Positions 44,138 through 52,258 of a stretch of 54,544 bases of DNA are shown here, in pieces. Location: positions 1 through 54,544 of the forward strand of contig JAEUIT010000045.1 in the NCBI GenBank assembly GCA_016795035.1, written 5' to 3'. Position 1 is the first letter of the stretch, and every line of letters starts with the position of its first letter. Position numbers and translations under genes: made by a program. A model generated the notes under the pieces. That model had not been told where the DNA came from. It saw nothing but the letters and a program-made list of their open reading frames with translations, and made no database searches. Origin of the DNA: Phycisphaerae bacterium (lineage in GTDB: Bacteria; Planctomycetota; Phycisphaerae; Phycisphaerales; SM1A02).

Positions 44138-44234
44138 GGAGTCAGGATTCAGGAGTCAGGAGCGAGTGGGTGCGGAGTCGGATCTGGAGCGGTCGTTACC
44201 GTCACCGGCTCCTGATTCCTGGCTCCTGACTCCT
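44138..44234. repeat. Heptamer-armed inverted repeat, element G, in the flgK-flgL gap
   Basis: The left arm (44138-44168) has GGAGTCA/GGATTCA/GGAGTCA, then GGAGCGAGTG. The right arm (44207-44234) has GGCTCC/TGATTCC/TGGCTCC/TGACTCC. It fills nearly the whole 113-bp gap between the flgK stop and the flgL start. Confidence 0.85.
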
Positions 44235-44239
44235 TTGCG

Positions 44240-45931
44240 TCACGCAATGCTCAACAACGTCTGCATCGCCTCGTCGATCACGCTGATGAAGCGGGCGGCG
44301 GCCTGGAACTGGCGCTGGTACGTGATGAGGTCGACCGACTCCTCGTCGAGCGACACGCCGCCGACGGCGAGTTCCTGCGCCTCGAGGCCCTCGCGCACGA
44401 TCGCGGCGCTCTCGGCGGCGTCGTTCGCGGCGGCGGTGCGCACCGCGTTGCCGTTCACGTGCGCCTGCCAGTAGCCGCGCAGCGAGCGGCCGCCGAGCGC
44501 CTCGATCGAGAGCGACTCGAGGCCGACCATCGCGAGCGCCGACCCGTTCGAGCCCGGCACGTGGTCGAGGCCCGACGCGAGCAGGCGCGGGTCGTCGAGG
44601 AGCGCCTGGTTGACCGCGATGTCGGTCGCATCGGATCCGGCGAAGAGCGCGTTGATGCCCAAGCCCGCGAGGACGCCGGAGCTGTCCTCGGAGAACGACA
44701 CCTCGAAGCCCGCGCTCGCCGTGATCGAAAGTCGGCCGTCGCCGGTGACGCTCGCCGAAAGGTTGCCGAGCCCCGAGGCGTTGATCGACGCGACGAGGTC
44801 GTTCAGGCTCTGCGTTGCAGGATCGAAGGAGACGAGCGCGGACTCGCGCAGGCCCGTCGCCGCATTCGTGATGTGGAGCGCGAAGGAGCCGTTCCGCACG
44901 TCGAACGGAAGTTCCGTGGCGTCGGCCGAGAGCGCGGTGGTCGGGTTCGCGACCTGCACGAGGCCGGTGACCGAGCTCCATCCCGACTTGCCCTGGCCTT
45001 GGCTGTGGACGCGATTGGCCTGGAAGATCAGCTCGCGGGCGAACGTGTCGAGGACATCGATCGCCGGGTCGATCGTGTTCGCGCGCTGGCCGAGGAGCGC
45101 GCCGATCTGGCCGTCCTCCACCGAGAGCGTGCTGCCGTCGGCCTTGATGCGCACCTCGACCCTCGTGTCGTCGCCCACGGTCTTCGTGCGGAGTTCGAGG
45201 CCGCGGCTTTGGCCCGCGAGCACGACCGGAAGCGAGCCGACGAGCACGTCGATCGAGCCGTTCGGCTGCTCGATCGTCGAGACGTCGAGAAGCTCGCTGA
45301 GGTCGCTGACGAGCTGGTCGCGGCGATCGCGCAGCCCGTTCGCCTGGCCGGCCCCCTGCTCCGTCTGCGCGATCTCGCCGTTCACGGCCGCGATCTGCTG
45401 AAGAAGGCCGTCGGCCTTCTCGACCGATGCGGCAAGCGCGCGATCGGCCTCGTCGCGCAGGCGACCGTATTCGCCGCGGAGATTCTGGACGTAGTCGGCG
45501 ACGCCGGTCGCCTGCCGCAGGACGAGCGAGCGCACCGCGTCGTCGTTCGGGTTGTTCGCGAGTTCGCTGAAGGAGTTGATGAACTCCGAGAGCTTCGAGC
45601 TGATGTCGTTGCCGGTGAGCTCATTCTGGAGCGACTCGAGCGCGCCGAGGAAGCGCTGGTCGATCGCGGTGCGCGCCTCGCGGGCGATCGCGCCGCGCAC
45701 GCGCGTCTGCAACGCGGTGTCGACCGCGCGGCTGATGTCGCGCAGCTTGACGCCCGTGCCGACGAACGAGTTCGTGCCGATGCGGTTCGAGAGCCCCGGG
45801 GTGAGCCCCGCGACCTGCCGGTGGTAGCCGGGCGTCGCCGCGTTCGCCATGTTGTTGCCGGCGACCTGGATGGCCGCTTGGCTCGCGAGAATCGCGGACT
45901 GCCCGACGTGAAGTGCGGAGGTGAGGCCCAT
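44240..45931 (-). CDS. flgK: Flagellar hook-associated protein 1
   Basis: The 563-residue protein begins GLTSALHVGQSAILASQAAIQVAGNNMANAATPGYHRQVAGL, the conserved rod/hook N-terminal motif. It ends with the coiled-coil YQRQFQAAARFISVIDEAMQTLL. The middle carries LSELLDVSTIEQPNGSIDVLVG, typical of FlgK. It links hook and filament with FlgL. Start at 45931 without a Shine-Dalgarno; heptamer element H and CTTCTCCCC lie before it. It follows flgN on the same strand by 139 bp. Confidence 0.96.
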   Translation of the reverse strand: MGLTSALHVGQSAILASQAAIQVAGNNMANAATPGYHRQVAGLTPGLSNRIGTNSFVGTGVKLRDISRAVDTALQTRVRGAIAREARTAIDQRFLGALESLQNELTGNDISSKLSEFINSFSELANNPNDDAVRSLVLRQATGVADYVQNLRGEYGRLRDEADRALAASVEKADGLLQQIAAVNGEIAQTEQGAGQANGLRDRRDQLVSDLSELLDVSTIEQPNGSIDVLVGSLPVVLAGQSRGLELRTKTVGDDTRVEVRIKADGSTLSVEDGQIGALLGQRANTIDPAIDVLDTFARELIFQANRVHSQGQGKSGWSSVTGLVQVANPTTALSADATELPFDVRNGSFALHITNAATGLRESALVSFDPATQSLNDLVASINASGLGNLSASVTGDGRLSITASAGFEVSFSEDSSGVLAGLGINALFAGSDATDIAVNQALLDDPRLLASGLDHVPGSNGSALAMVGLESLSIEALGGRSLRGYWQAHVNGNAVRTAAANDAAESAAIVREGLEAQELAVGGVSLDEESVDLITYQRQFQAAARFISVIDEAMQTLLSIA

Positions 45932-45936
45932 GGGGA

Positions 45937-46060
45937 GAAGGGTTCAGGGGTCAGGGTTCAGGGGTCAGGGGCAGGGTTCAGGGGTCAGGGGCAGAGTGGC
46001 TGTGCGTTCAGGGCACTGGATCCGGTTTCGAAGGGCTTGCCCCTGAACCCCGAACCCTCC
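45937..46060. repeat. Heptamer-armed inverted repeat, element H, in the flgN-flgK gap
   Basis: GGGTTCA/GGGGTCA units run from 45937 to 45994. The right arm GCCCCTGAACCCCGAACCC lies at 46038-46057. It occupies nearly all of the 139-bp gap between flgN and flgK. Like element D it uses the GGGTTCA unit rather than GGAGTCA. Confidence 0.8.
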
Positions 46061-46070
46061 CACCCTTCCC

Positions 46071-46586
46071 TCACGACTTCACATCGATCGAGCGAATCGG
46101 CGCCGCGAGCGCGACGCGACCCGCGCGGCCGTACACCGTCGCGCCGGCGAACGCCTGCTGCACGGCCTGGAAGACGCCGACGAGATGCTGCGAGAGCGCG
46201 TCGGCCGCCGCCCGCACGACGCTCGAGTCGCGTCGACAGCCCTCGATCTCCTCGCGGAGCGCGGCTGCAACGGAGAGAAGCCCGTCCCCCGAGGGCCCGA
46301 GCTTGCGGGCGATCTCGCTGACGGGAGCGGTGGCTGCAACGCCGAGTCGCTTCGAGAGCCCCTGCACGGCGACGACTCGCCGACGATCGAGGTCGCCGAT
46401 GCGCGTCATGATCGCCCGTTCGGTCTCGACGCTCCGCGCGACGACGGGCATCTCGGCGCGACGGAGCGCCTCTCGGCGCTTCGCGATCTCGACGCGCAGC
46501 GAGCGATACTCCTCGAGCGTGGCCGCGAGGATCGCATCGAGCGACTCGGGCGGGGCGGGTTTCGGACGAGTGGCGGCGGCGGTCAT
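46071..46586 (-). CDS. FlgN-like flagellar export chaperone
   Basis: The 171-residue, mostly helical protein sits directly before flgK and after the rod-binding gene, the usual place for FlgN, the chaperone of FlgK and FlgL. The segment LDAILAATLEEYRSLRVEIAKRREALRRAE and the C-terminal helices fit the FlgN pattern, but sequence identity in this family is low, so position carries much of the assignment. The start at 46586 overlaps the previous stop as ATGA. Longer frames are rejected because they run into the upstream gene. Confidence 0.75.
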   Translation of the reverse strand: MTAAATRPKPAPPESLDAILAATLEEYRSLRVEIAKRREALRRAEMPVVARSVETERAIMTRIGDLDRRRVVAVQGLSKRLGVAATAPVSEIARKLGPSGDGLLSVAAALREEIEGCRRDSSVVRAAADALSQHLVGVFQAVQQAFAGATVYGRAGRVALAAPIRSIDVKS

Positions 46587-46966
46587 CGCGTCGACTCCGT
46601 GGGCCTCGTGAGGTCGGGCGCGCCGACCGGCTTCAGGCCGGCGCGGGCGAGAAGCGACTGCTCGACCTTGTCGACGAGCGGCCACTTGGTGCGGGTGACG
46701 AGCGAGTCGGCGATGCCCGAGTCGATGACCGGGCCGAGTCGCTTCTCCGCGTCGGTCTGCTTGAAGACGCTCTTCTCGCCGGAGAATTGGCCCACGCTCT
46801 CGCGGAGTTGGGCGAGGAAGGGCGTCACGAGCGCGTCGGCGACGAGCTGCTGCGCGCTCTCGCGGATCCGCTCGCGCACGACGCGCTCGGAGCCGCGGAT
46901 CGGGTCGCGCTCGAGCGGAAGCAGGCGCAGCGCCGGCCGGCTGTTCGCGGCGATCGCGTGCGTCAT
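46583..46966 (-). CDS. FlgJ-like rod-binding protein (no muramidase domain)
   Basis: The 127-residue protein matches the short rod-binding (N-terminal FlgJ) domain: SAQQLVADALVTPFLAQLRESVGQFSGEKSVF, then EKRLGPVIDSGIADSLVTRTKWPLVDKVEQSL. It lacks the glucosaminidase domain of enterobacterial FlgJ, as in many other phyla. It presumably caps rod assembly in the periplasm. It overlaps flgI and flgN by 4 nt on each side, so the three are translationally coupled. Confidence 0.82.
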   Translation of the reverse strand: MTHAIAANSRPALRLLPLERDPIRGSERVVRERIRESAQQLVADALVTPFLAQLRESVGQFSGEKSVFKQTDAEKRLGPVIDSGIADSLVTRTKWPLVDKVEQSLLARAGLKPVGAPDLTRPTESTR

Positions 46967-48105
46967 GGGAGCCTCACGATCTCGGCCTTGATGGCCCCTT
47001 GCGCCTTCAGGTTCTCGACGATCGCGACCTGCGTGCGGAACGACACGTCAAGCTGCCGCATCGTCTCGACGAGATCCTTGAGCCGCATCGACGACTTGTT
47101 GTCCTTACCGGTCGCGATGCCGGTCCACGCGGTGGTCACGGCCACCGGACTTTCCGGCGTCGGCTCGATCGGCGGCGTGATCGTCGTGATGCGCAGCTCC
47201 CCTGCGGTCACCGCGGTCGGCCGCAGCTCCACCGATTCGTCGATCGTCATCACCTCGTTGCGCATGTCGATGACGATGCGGCTCGAGAGGCGGAGAAGAT
47301 CGGTCGGCACCTGCGTCGTGAGGAGGTCGCCGAGAAACTCCTCCGGCGAGCGGCGGCCGTCGTCGATCCGCACGCGGATCGTCTGGCTGTCGACGACGCG
47401 GGCGGCGTCGGTGATGTTCGAGAGCTGCAATTCCTCGTTGATCGCGCCGGCGATCGCGGTCGCGGCGGGATACCCGGTGTACTGCTGCTTCAGGATGAAG
47501 TAGACGTAGTTGCCGTCGAACGGCGACTTGATGATGTCGCGCACGATCTTCGCGCCGCCGCGGATCGCGCCGACGGTGCCGCCCGCGTCGGGGTCGTCGA
47601 CCTCGACCGGACCGCCCTCGGCGATCGCGAAGGGAATCCACTGCGAGCGATCGGCGGGCACGACGTCGCTCACGAGGTACGTCGCGACGAGCTCGCCGCC
47701 CGCGATCGACTTCGCGTTGCCGACGGTCGAGAGGCGGATGTCGAGGCGATCGCCGATCCGCGCGCCGCCGTAGGGCACGTGGACCGTGACGTAGACGATC
47801 GCGACCGACTTGGTCTTGAGCGTGTCGGCCCGCGTTGCGGAGATGTTCCCGAGCCGCCGCAGCAATTGGGCGTAGGGCTGTCCCGCGATCGTCGAGTCCT
47901 TCATCGAGTCGCCGGTCCCGTTCAGGCCGGTCACGAGACCGAGCCCGACGAGCGTGTCGCCCTCGAGACCGCGGACGCGAACGTAGTCCTGCAGTTCCCC
48001 GGCGTGCGCGTTCCCTGCGCTCACTGCGCAAAGCGCGACGGCGACGACTCCCGTCGCGTGGCGCAACATCTGCGTGATTCGAGCCTTGAGCATCCGTGCC
48101 AGCAT
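46963..48105 (-). CDS. flgI: Flagellar P-ring protein
   Basis: The 380-residue protein has a signal peptide (to about residue 34, AGNAHA) and the FlgI body: VRGLEGDTLVGLGLVTGLNGTGDSM, LRRLGNISATRADTLKTKSVAIVYVTVHVPYGGARIGDRLDIRLSTVGNAKSIAGGELVAT. It forms the periplasmic P ring around the rod. The start at 48105 follows GGAGG at 5 nt; the 47-residue upstream extension is rejected. It is the first gene of the minus-strand string and is preceded by a sigma-54-type promoter and a CsrA-type hairpin. flgH is not in the window. Confidence 0.97.
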   Translation of the reverse strand: MLARMLKARITQMLRHATGVVAVALCAVSAGNAHAGELQDYVRVRGLEGDTLVGLGLVTGLNGTGDSMKDSTIAGQPYAQLLRRLGNISATRADTLKTKSVAIVYVTVHVPYGGARIGDRLDIRLSTVGNAKSIAGGELVATYLVSDVVPADRSQWIPFAIAEGGPVEVDDPDAGGTVGAIRGGAKIVRDIIKSPFDGNYVYFILKQQYTGYPAATAIAGAINEELQLSNITDAARVVDSQTIRVRIDDGRRSPEEFLGDLLTTQVPTDLLRLSSRIVIDMRNEVMTIDESVELRPTAVTAGELRITTITPPIEPTPESPVAVTTAWTGIATGKDNKSSMRLKDLVETMRQLDVSFRTQVAIVENLKAQGAIKAEIVRLP

Positions 48106-48114
48106 GCGAACCTC

Positions 48115-48133
48115 CGGGAACGTCCAGTTCCCG
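48115..48133 (-). promoter_or_regulatory. CsrA-type leader hairpin of flgI
   Basis: CGGGAAC-TGGAC-GTTCCCG on the minus strand: a perfect 7-bp stem with GGA in the loop. The last G of the stem is the first G of the GGAGG Shine-Dalgarno. Loop GGA plus Shine-Dalgarno GGA is the two-site layout CsrA prefers. Confidence 0.7.
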
Positions 48134-48143
48134 ACGCGATGAA

Positions 48144-48159
48144 GGCAAGGCGCGTGCCG
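48144..48159 (-). promoter_or_regulatory. Sigma-54-type promoter of the flgI operon
   Basis: On the minus strand CGGCACGCGCCTTGCC: GG at -24 (48157-48158), exactly 10 nt, GC at -12 (48145-48146). It matches TGGCACG-N4-TTGC at all but the first T. Transcription would start near 48133, at the 5' edge of the leader hairpin. Confidence 0.7.
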
Positions 48160-48286
48160 AGGCGACTCGTCGATTCGAGACGGAACCTCGTTGATCTGTT
48201 GCGACCGACCTGTACGCTCGGCCCCGCGGGGCACGCAAGCCCGCACTCGAGCCGCGACGACTTCGCGGAATCACAAGGAGGAACCC

Positions 48287-49252
48287 ATGCAGACCGGTCT
48301 CAGCCGAATGCGCCGCGCCGCCGCGCTTGTGGCAGCGCTTGCCCTCACGTCCATCGCGTCCGCCGACCAATTCATCGTGAACATGCTCGGCGCGAACGAG
48401 ATTCCTCCGGCAGATCCCAACGGCACGTGCATCGGCGTCGTCAACATCGACACCGGCACGAACACCATCTCCTGGGACTTGGCGTACACGAACCTCGCGC
48501 CCTTGACCACGATGCACATCCACACCGGCGCCGCGGGCGTCAGTGGCCCCGTGCTCTTTGACATGGGCATCGCGACGACCGGCGGCGCGGGCACGCTGAT
48601 CCAGTCGAAGCCCGCGCCCCCCGCGACGATCGCACAGATCCTCGCGGATCCCGCCGGCTTCTACGTGAACCTCCACACGTCGGAATTCCCGGCAGGTGCG
48701 GTGCGCGGTCAACTCATCGCCGCCCCCGACACGCAGCTCGTGGCGACGCTCACAGGGGCGAACGAAGTCCCGCCGAGCGGCTCCGCCGGAACCGCGAGCG
48801 CGACGTTCACGTTCGACGCCGGCGCGAAGACGATCGGCTGGAACGTGACCTACACCGGGCTCTCCGCCACGGTGACGGCGTCGCACATCCACACCGGCGT
48901 GGCCGGCCAGAACGGTGGCGTCCTCATCAACATCGGCACCGCGCCGGGCGCCGGCACGATCGCCGGCTCCGCGCCGACCACCGGCCCGAACATCGCGCGC
49001 ATCCTGCTGAACCCGTCGGGCTTCTACTACAACATCCACACGTCGAACTTCCCCGGCGGCGAGATTCGCGGGCAACTCGAGCCCGCGCCGACCTGCACGA
49101 GCGATCTCGACGGAAACGGCGCCGTGGACGGCGCGGACCTCGGCATCCTCCTCGGCAACTGGGGCGGCACCGACGTGGGCGACTTCGACAACAGCGGCAC
49201 CGTCGACGGCGCCGATCTCGGCACGCTCCTCGGAAGCTGGGGCGACTGCTGA
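48287..49252 (+). CDS. Secreted protein with two CHRD domains and dockerin-like C-terminus
   Basis: The 321-residue protein has a signal peptide (about 1-26) and two CHRD domains (about 29-142 and 148-260: LGANEIPPADPNGTC, MHIHTGAAGVSGPV, FYVNLHTSEFPAGAVRGQL; then TGANEVPPSGSAGT, SHIHTGVAGQNGGV, FYYNIHTSNFPGGEIRGQL). Two dockerin-like Asp loops end in GADLGTLLGSWGDC. CHRD domains occur in animal chordin and in bacterial surface proteins; binding targets are unknown. AAGGAGG precedes the ATG. Its leader is divergent from flgI. The tail matches the proteins at 8761 and 19419. Confidence 0.9.
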   Translation: MQTGLSRMRRAAALVAALALTSIASADQFIVNMLGANEIPPADPNGTCIGVVNIDTGTNTISWDLAYTNLAPLTTMHIHTGAAGVSGPVLFDMGIATTGGAGTLIQSKPAPPATIAQILADPAGFYVNLHTSEFPAGAVRGQLIAAPDTQLVATLTGANEVPPSGSAGTASATFTFDAGAKTIGWNVTYTGLSATVTASHIHTGVAGQNGGVLINIGTAPGAGTIAGSAPTTGPNIARILLNPSGFYYNIHTSNFPGGEIRGQLEPAPTCTSDLDGNGAVDGADLGILLGNWGGTDVGDFDNSGTVDGADLGTLLGSWGDC

Positions 49253-49340
49253 CTCGGTCGTCGGTCGTTGCATGAGACACGCGGGGCTTCGTCGACGGGC
49301 GAAGCCCCGCGTCGTTCGGGACTCGACACGGGCGACCTCG

Positions 49341-49346
49341 TATCCT
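49341..49346 (+). promoter_or_regulatory. Putative -10 (TATCCT), leaderless
   Basis: It lies 8 nt before the ATG at 49355; no Shine-Dalgarno is present. Confidence 0.4.
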
Positions 49347-49354
49347 CCCGCTCC

Positions 49355-51538
49355 ATGCAACTCTCGTCGCGTGGGCCGATCGTGATGCTCCTGACCGCCG
49401 CCGTCGCCGCCGCGACCATGGCCGTCGCCGGCAGTTGGTTAGGCGAAGGCGTGGACGGACCGAACGCATCGCTCGCGGCATGGGCGGTCTGGTTCCGCGT
49501 GGGCTCGATCGCGCTGCTCTGGATCGGCATGGCGCTCGGGTTCGGCGGCGTCCTCGTCGATCGCCTCGGCCTCGGCCGTCGTCACGCGATCGAGCGCGTC
49601 GCGCTCGAAGCGGCTCTCGGCGTTGCAGCCTCGCTCGCGCTCACCTCGCTCTTCGGAACGCTCGGTCTCCTCACCGCGTTCGGCGGCATCCCCTCGTGGG
49701 GGCTCGTCGCGCTCGGCGTGGGGCTTCTCGTCCTTCGCCTTCGCTCCGCGCGCGGGCCCGGTCTCCGCTTCGAGGCGCCGATCCCCTTCCTCGCGCTTGG
49801 CGTGCCGATCGGAATCCTGCTGCTCGCCGCCACCAGCGAACCGGGCTGGCTGTGGGGCTCGGAGTTCCAGGGGTATGACGCGCTCTCCTATCACCTGCAG
49901 CTCCCCGCCGAGTGGCTGCAACGCGGACGGATCGAGACGCTCCCGTACAACGTCTACTCCGCGTTTCCGAGCTTCGTCGAGTCGGCGTTCCTCCAGCTCT
50001 TCGTCCTCGCCCGCGGCGTCGAGGAAGGCGCGCTCGCGGCCCAATGCCTCGCCGCGCTCGTCACGCTCCTTGCGGCGCTCGCGGTCGGCTGCGTCGCGCG
50101 GCGCCTCGCCGGCCCGGTCGCAGGCGTCTTCGCCGCGGCGCTCTACCTGTCGACGCCGTGGATCGTGGTCGTCGGCTCCCTCGCCTACAACGACGGCTTC
50201 GTCGGCCTCTTCCTCGCGTCGGCGATCCTCCTCGCGCTCAAGCCCTCGAACGGCACGCGCCCGGCGCTACGCACCGGCCTCGCCCTCGGACTCCTCGTTG
50301 CAGCCGCCTGCGGATCGAAGCTGACGGCCGTGGGATTCCTGGCGCTGCCGGTCGCGCTCGTCTTCCTCGTCCTCCGCGGCGCGAAGGCGGTTCCGATCGG
50401 CGCGATCGCGGCGCTCGTCGTTGCCGCGCTCCTTGCCCCGTGGCTCGTGCGCAACGGGCTCGCGACCGGCAATCCGACGTTCCCCTTCCTCTCCGGCCTC
50501 TTCGGCACCGGCCATTGGACGCCCGAACAGGCGGAGATCTTCGCGGCGGCGCACTCGACCGACGCATCGCTCCTCGAGCGGCTGCAACGCCTGTGGAACC
50601 AATGGCTCGTCTTCGGCTTCGGCGTGACTCCGGCGCCGGGCGAGCCGTGGGCGGCGCAATGGTCAGTGTTGCCCTGGCTCGGCCTCGCCGGTCTCGCGGC
50701 CCTCTGCGCGGGGCGCTCCCGCGCGACGACCGCGGTCGGCGCCGCGCTCCTCCTCGCGCTCCTCGCGCAGCTCGGGTTCTGGATCGTCGGCACGCATCTC
50801 CAGTCGCGCTTTCTCGTGCCGAGCGCCGTCCTTCTCGCCGTTGCAGCCGCGGCCGCGCTCGGGCATCGTCGCGTCGCCTCGTTGGCGAAGCCCTTGACCG
50901 TGATGGCATGCGCGCTGTCGCTCGCGCCGGCGCTCGTCTTCCGCATGGAGCCGTCGACGGATCACTCCATCGAGTCGCCGTTCGTCGCGCCGGCGCTCTG
51001 GATCGGCCAGCGCGAGGCGGCGACCGGCGAACTCTTCGCGGACCAGCTCGCCGCCAACACCGACCCCGCGGTGCGGCAGGAGATCCTGAAGAGCGCGAAC
51101 CCGGCGTTCTGGATCAACCACTACCTGCCGAAGGAAACGACCGCGCCGATTCCGATCATCCTGGTCGGCGATGCGGCGCCCTTCCGCTACCGCCGTAGCT
51201 ACGGCTACTCGACGGTGTGGGACCGCGGCGCGATCAACCTGATCGCCGCGCAGCTTCCCGACAACCCCGAACTTTGGGCGACCGCGCTCGCCGCCACCGG
51301 TGCCCGCTTCGTCCTCGTCCATCGGCCGCTGCTCGAGAACTGGCGGGCGAAGGGCTGGCTCGACCCGGCGCTGACCCCGAAGGGCATCGACGCGCTCATC
51401 GCCTCGACGCGCCCCGTCGTCCAGATGGCGAACGGCATGTACATCGGCGCGCTTCCCGCGCCCCCGACGCAGGACGTCGGCACGGCGACGGGCGCTCCGG
51501 CTGCAACGCCGAGCGCGTCACCCGCGCCGGGCAAGTAG
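49355..51538 (+). CDS. Polytopic membrane glycosyltransferase-like protein (GT-C/ArnT-like)
   Basis: The 727-residue protein has about a dozen membrane helices between residues 8 and 545, then a soluble C-terminal part. The first outer loop has SEFQGYDALSYHLQLPAEWLQRGRIETLPYNVYSAFPSFVESAF. An acidic loop before a downstream FPS motif is typical of GT-C enzymes that use lipid-linked sugars. Helix motifs such as LSTPWIVVVGSLAYNDGFVGLFLAS fit ArnT/PMT-like proteins of unknown acceptor. The start at 49355 has a TATCCT box 8 nt upstream. Its 3' end overlaps the convergent zinc-ribbon gene by 21 nt. Confidence 0.8.
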   Translation: MQLSSRGPIVMLLTAAVAAATMAVAGSWLGEGVDGPNASLAAWAVWFRVGSIALLWIGMALGFGGVLVDRLGLGRRHAIERVALEAALGVAASLALTSLFGTLGLLTAFGGIPSWGLVALGVGLLVLRLRSARGPGLRFEAPIPFLALGVPIGILLLAATSEPGWLWGSEFQGYDALSYHLQLPAEWLQRGRIETLPYNVYSAFPSFVESAFLQLFVLARGVEEGALAAQCLAALVTLLAALAVGCVARRLAGPVAGVFAAALYLSTPWIVVVGSLAYNDGFVGLFLASAILLALKPSNGTRPALRTGLALGLLVAAACGSKLTAVGFLALPVALVFLVLRGAKAVPIGAIAALVVAALLAPWLVRNGLATGNPTFPFLSGLFGTGHWTPEQAEIFAAAHSTDASLLERLQRLWNQWLVFGFGVTPAPGEPWAAQWSVLPWLGLAGLAALCAGRSRATTAVGAALLLALLAQLGFWIVGTHLQSRFLVPSAVLLAVAAAAALGHRRVASLAKPLTVMACALSLAPALVFRMEPSTDHSIESPFVAPALWIGQREAATGELFADQLAANTDPAVRQEILKSANPAFWINHYLPKETTAPIPIILVGDAAPFRYRRSYGYSTVWDRGAINLIAAQLPDNPELWATALAATGARFVLVHRPLLENWRAKGWLDPALTPKGIDALIASTRPVVQMANGMYIGALPAPPTQDVGTATGAPAATPSASPAPGK

Positions 51539-52258
51539 GACGAGGACGCCCAAGCCGACGTTCACGACGAGGAGCGCGAAGACGACGGCGGCGAGCCACC
51601 AAGTGCGGCGCCGCTCGCCCGCGATCTCCTCGCCGAGCGTGCGTTCAAGCGGGGTGAGCGCCGTGACGCCGTCAGCAGCGCGCGGGGCGGCGGGCGCCGG
51701 GCGCAATTCGATGCGCGGCGCCATCGGCCGCGGGGCGGGCGCCCCTGCGCGCAACTCCTCGTTCGGCGCGAACGCGCTCAGGCGCTCGTCGACGACGAGG
51801 CCGAGTCGTTCGCGGTCGGGATAGCGAGGGAAGTACACGCCGCACGTTCGGCAGCGCTCCGCCCCCCGCGAGGCTTCGGCCCCGCACGCGTGGCAACTGC
51901 CTAACAAATGTGCGACGCCGGGCGCGACCGCGGCGCGCATCCAGAACTGTCCCGTGCCCGGCCCGCGGATCGCCGTGTCGCGGCCGATGTCGCCCCGCGC
52001 GATCAGGCCCACGAGCACGTCGTACGCGACGCCCGGATAGAACGGCCGCGTCGCGTCACGGATGAACCACGGCCCCATGTGGTTCTGCGTCACCTGGCGC
52101 GAGAGCGGATCGAGAAACGCGAGACACGCGCGGCAGCGCGGCGTGCCGTTGGGCGCGACCGCGTCGTCCGCGTCCTCGCGCGGCTCGCCGCAGAAGGGAC
52201 AGAGTTCGGTGCTCAGGGTGCGGGCGGCGTCGGCGCCGGGATCGGTGGGTGGGCACAT
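51518..52258 (-). CDS. Zinc-ribbon protein with GYF-like segment and C-terminal membrane anchor
   Basis: The 246-residue protein has knuckles CPFC and CRAC (about 20-46). A middle segment (about 55-110, PWFIRDATRPFYPGVAYDVLVGLIARGDIGRDTAIRGPGTGQFWMRA) resembles GYF_2-type domains found with zinc ribbons in planctomycetes. A second ribbon (CHAC, CRTC, about 122-139) and one C-terminal transmembrane helix (about 223-243) complete it. Function is unknown. It is divergent from the PPIase gene and converges on the glycosyltransferase gene with a 21-nt overlap. Confidence 0.78.
   Translation of the reverse strand: MCPPTDPGADAARTLSTELCPFCGEPREDADDAVAPNGTPRCRACLAFLDPLSRQVTQNHMGPWFIRDATRPFYPGVAYDVLVGLIARGDIGRDTAIRGPGTGQFWMRAAVAPGVAHLLGSCHACGAEASRGAERCRTCGVYFPRYPDRERLGLVVDERLSAFAPNEELRAGAPAPRPMAPRIELRPAPAAPRAADGVTALTPLERTLGEEIAGERRRTWWLAAVVFALLVVNVGLGVLVLLARRG

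Noticed and set aside
44813..44820. CGTTGCAG copies as codon-usage noise from Val-Ala pairs
   Set aside because: Many copies are in other frames (LQR, CNA, AT) or intergenic, and the Val-Ala copies use otherwise rare codons, so amino acid content alone does not produce them.
34434..46060. Heptamer elements as CRISPR arrays or as simple intrinsic terminators
   Set aside because: Units are 7 bp and contiguous, with no uniform spacers. Several elements lie in divergent gaps, before start codons or beyond a proper terminator, and they lack U-tracts.
48106..48246. 47-residue N-terminal extension of FlgI
   Set aside because: The signal peptide and a GGAGG at 5 nt fix the start at 48105; the extension would include the sigma-54 promoter.
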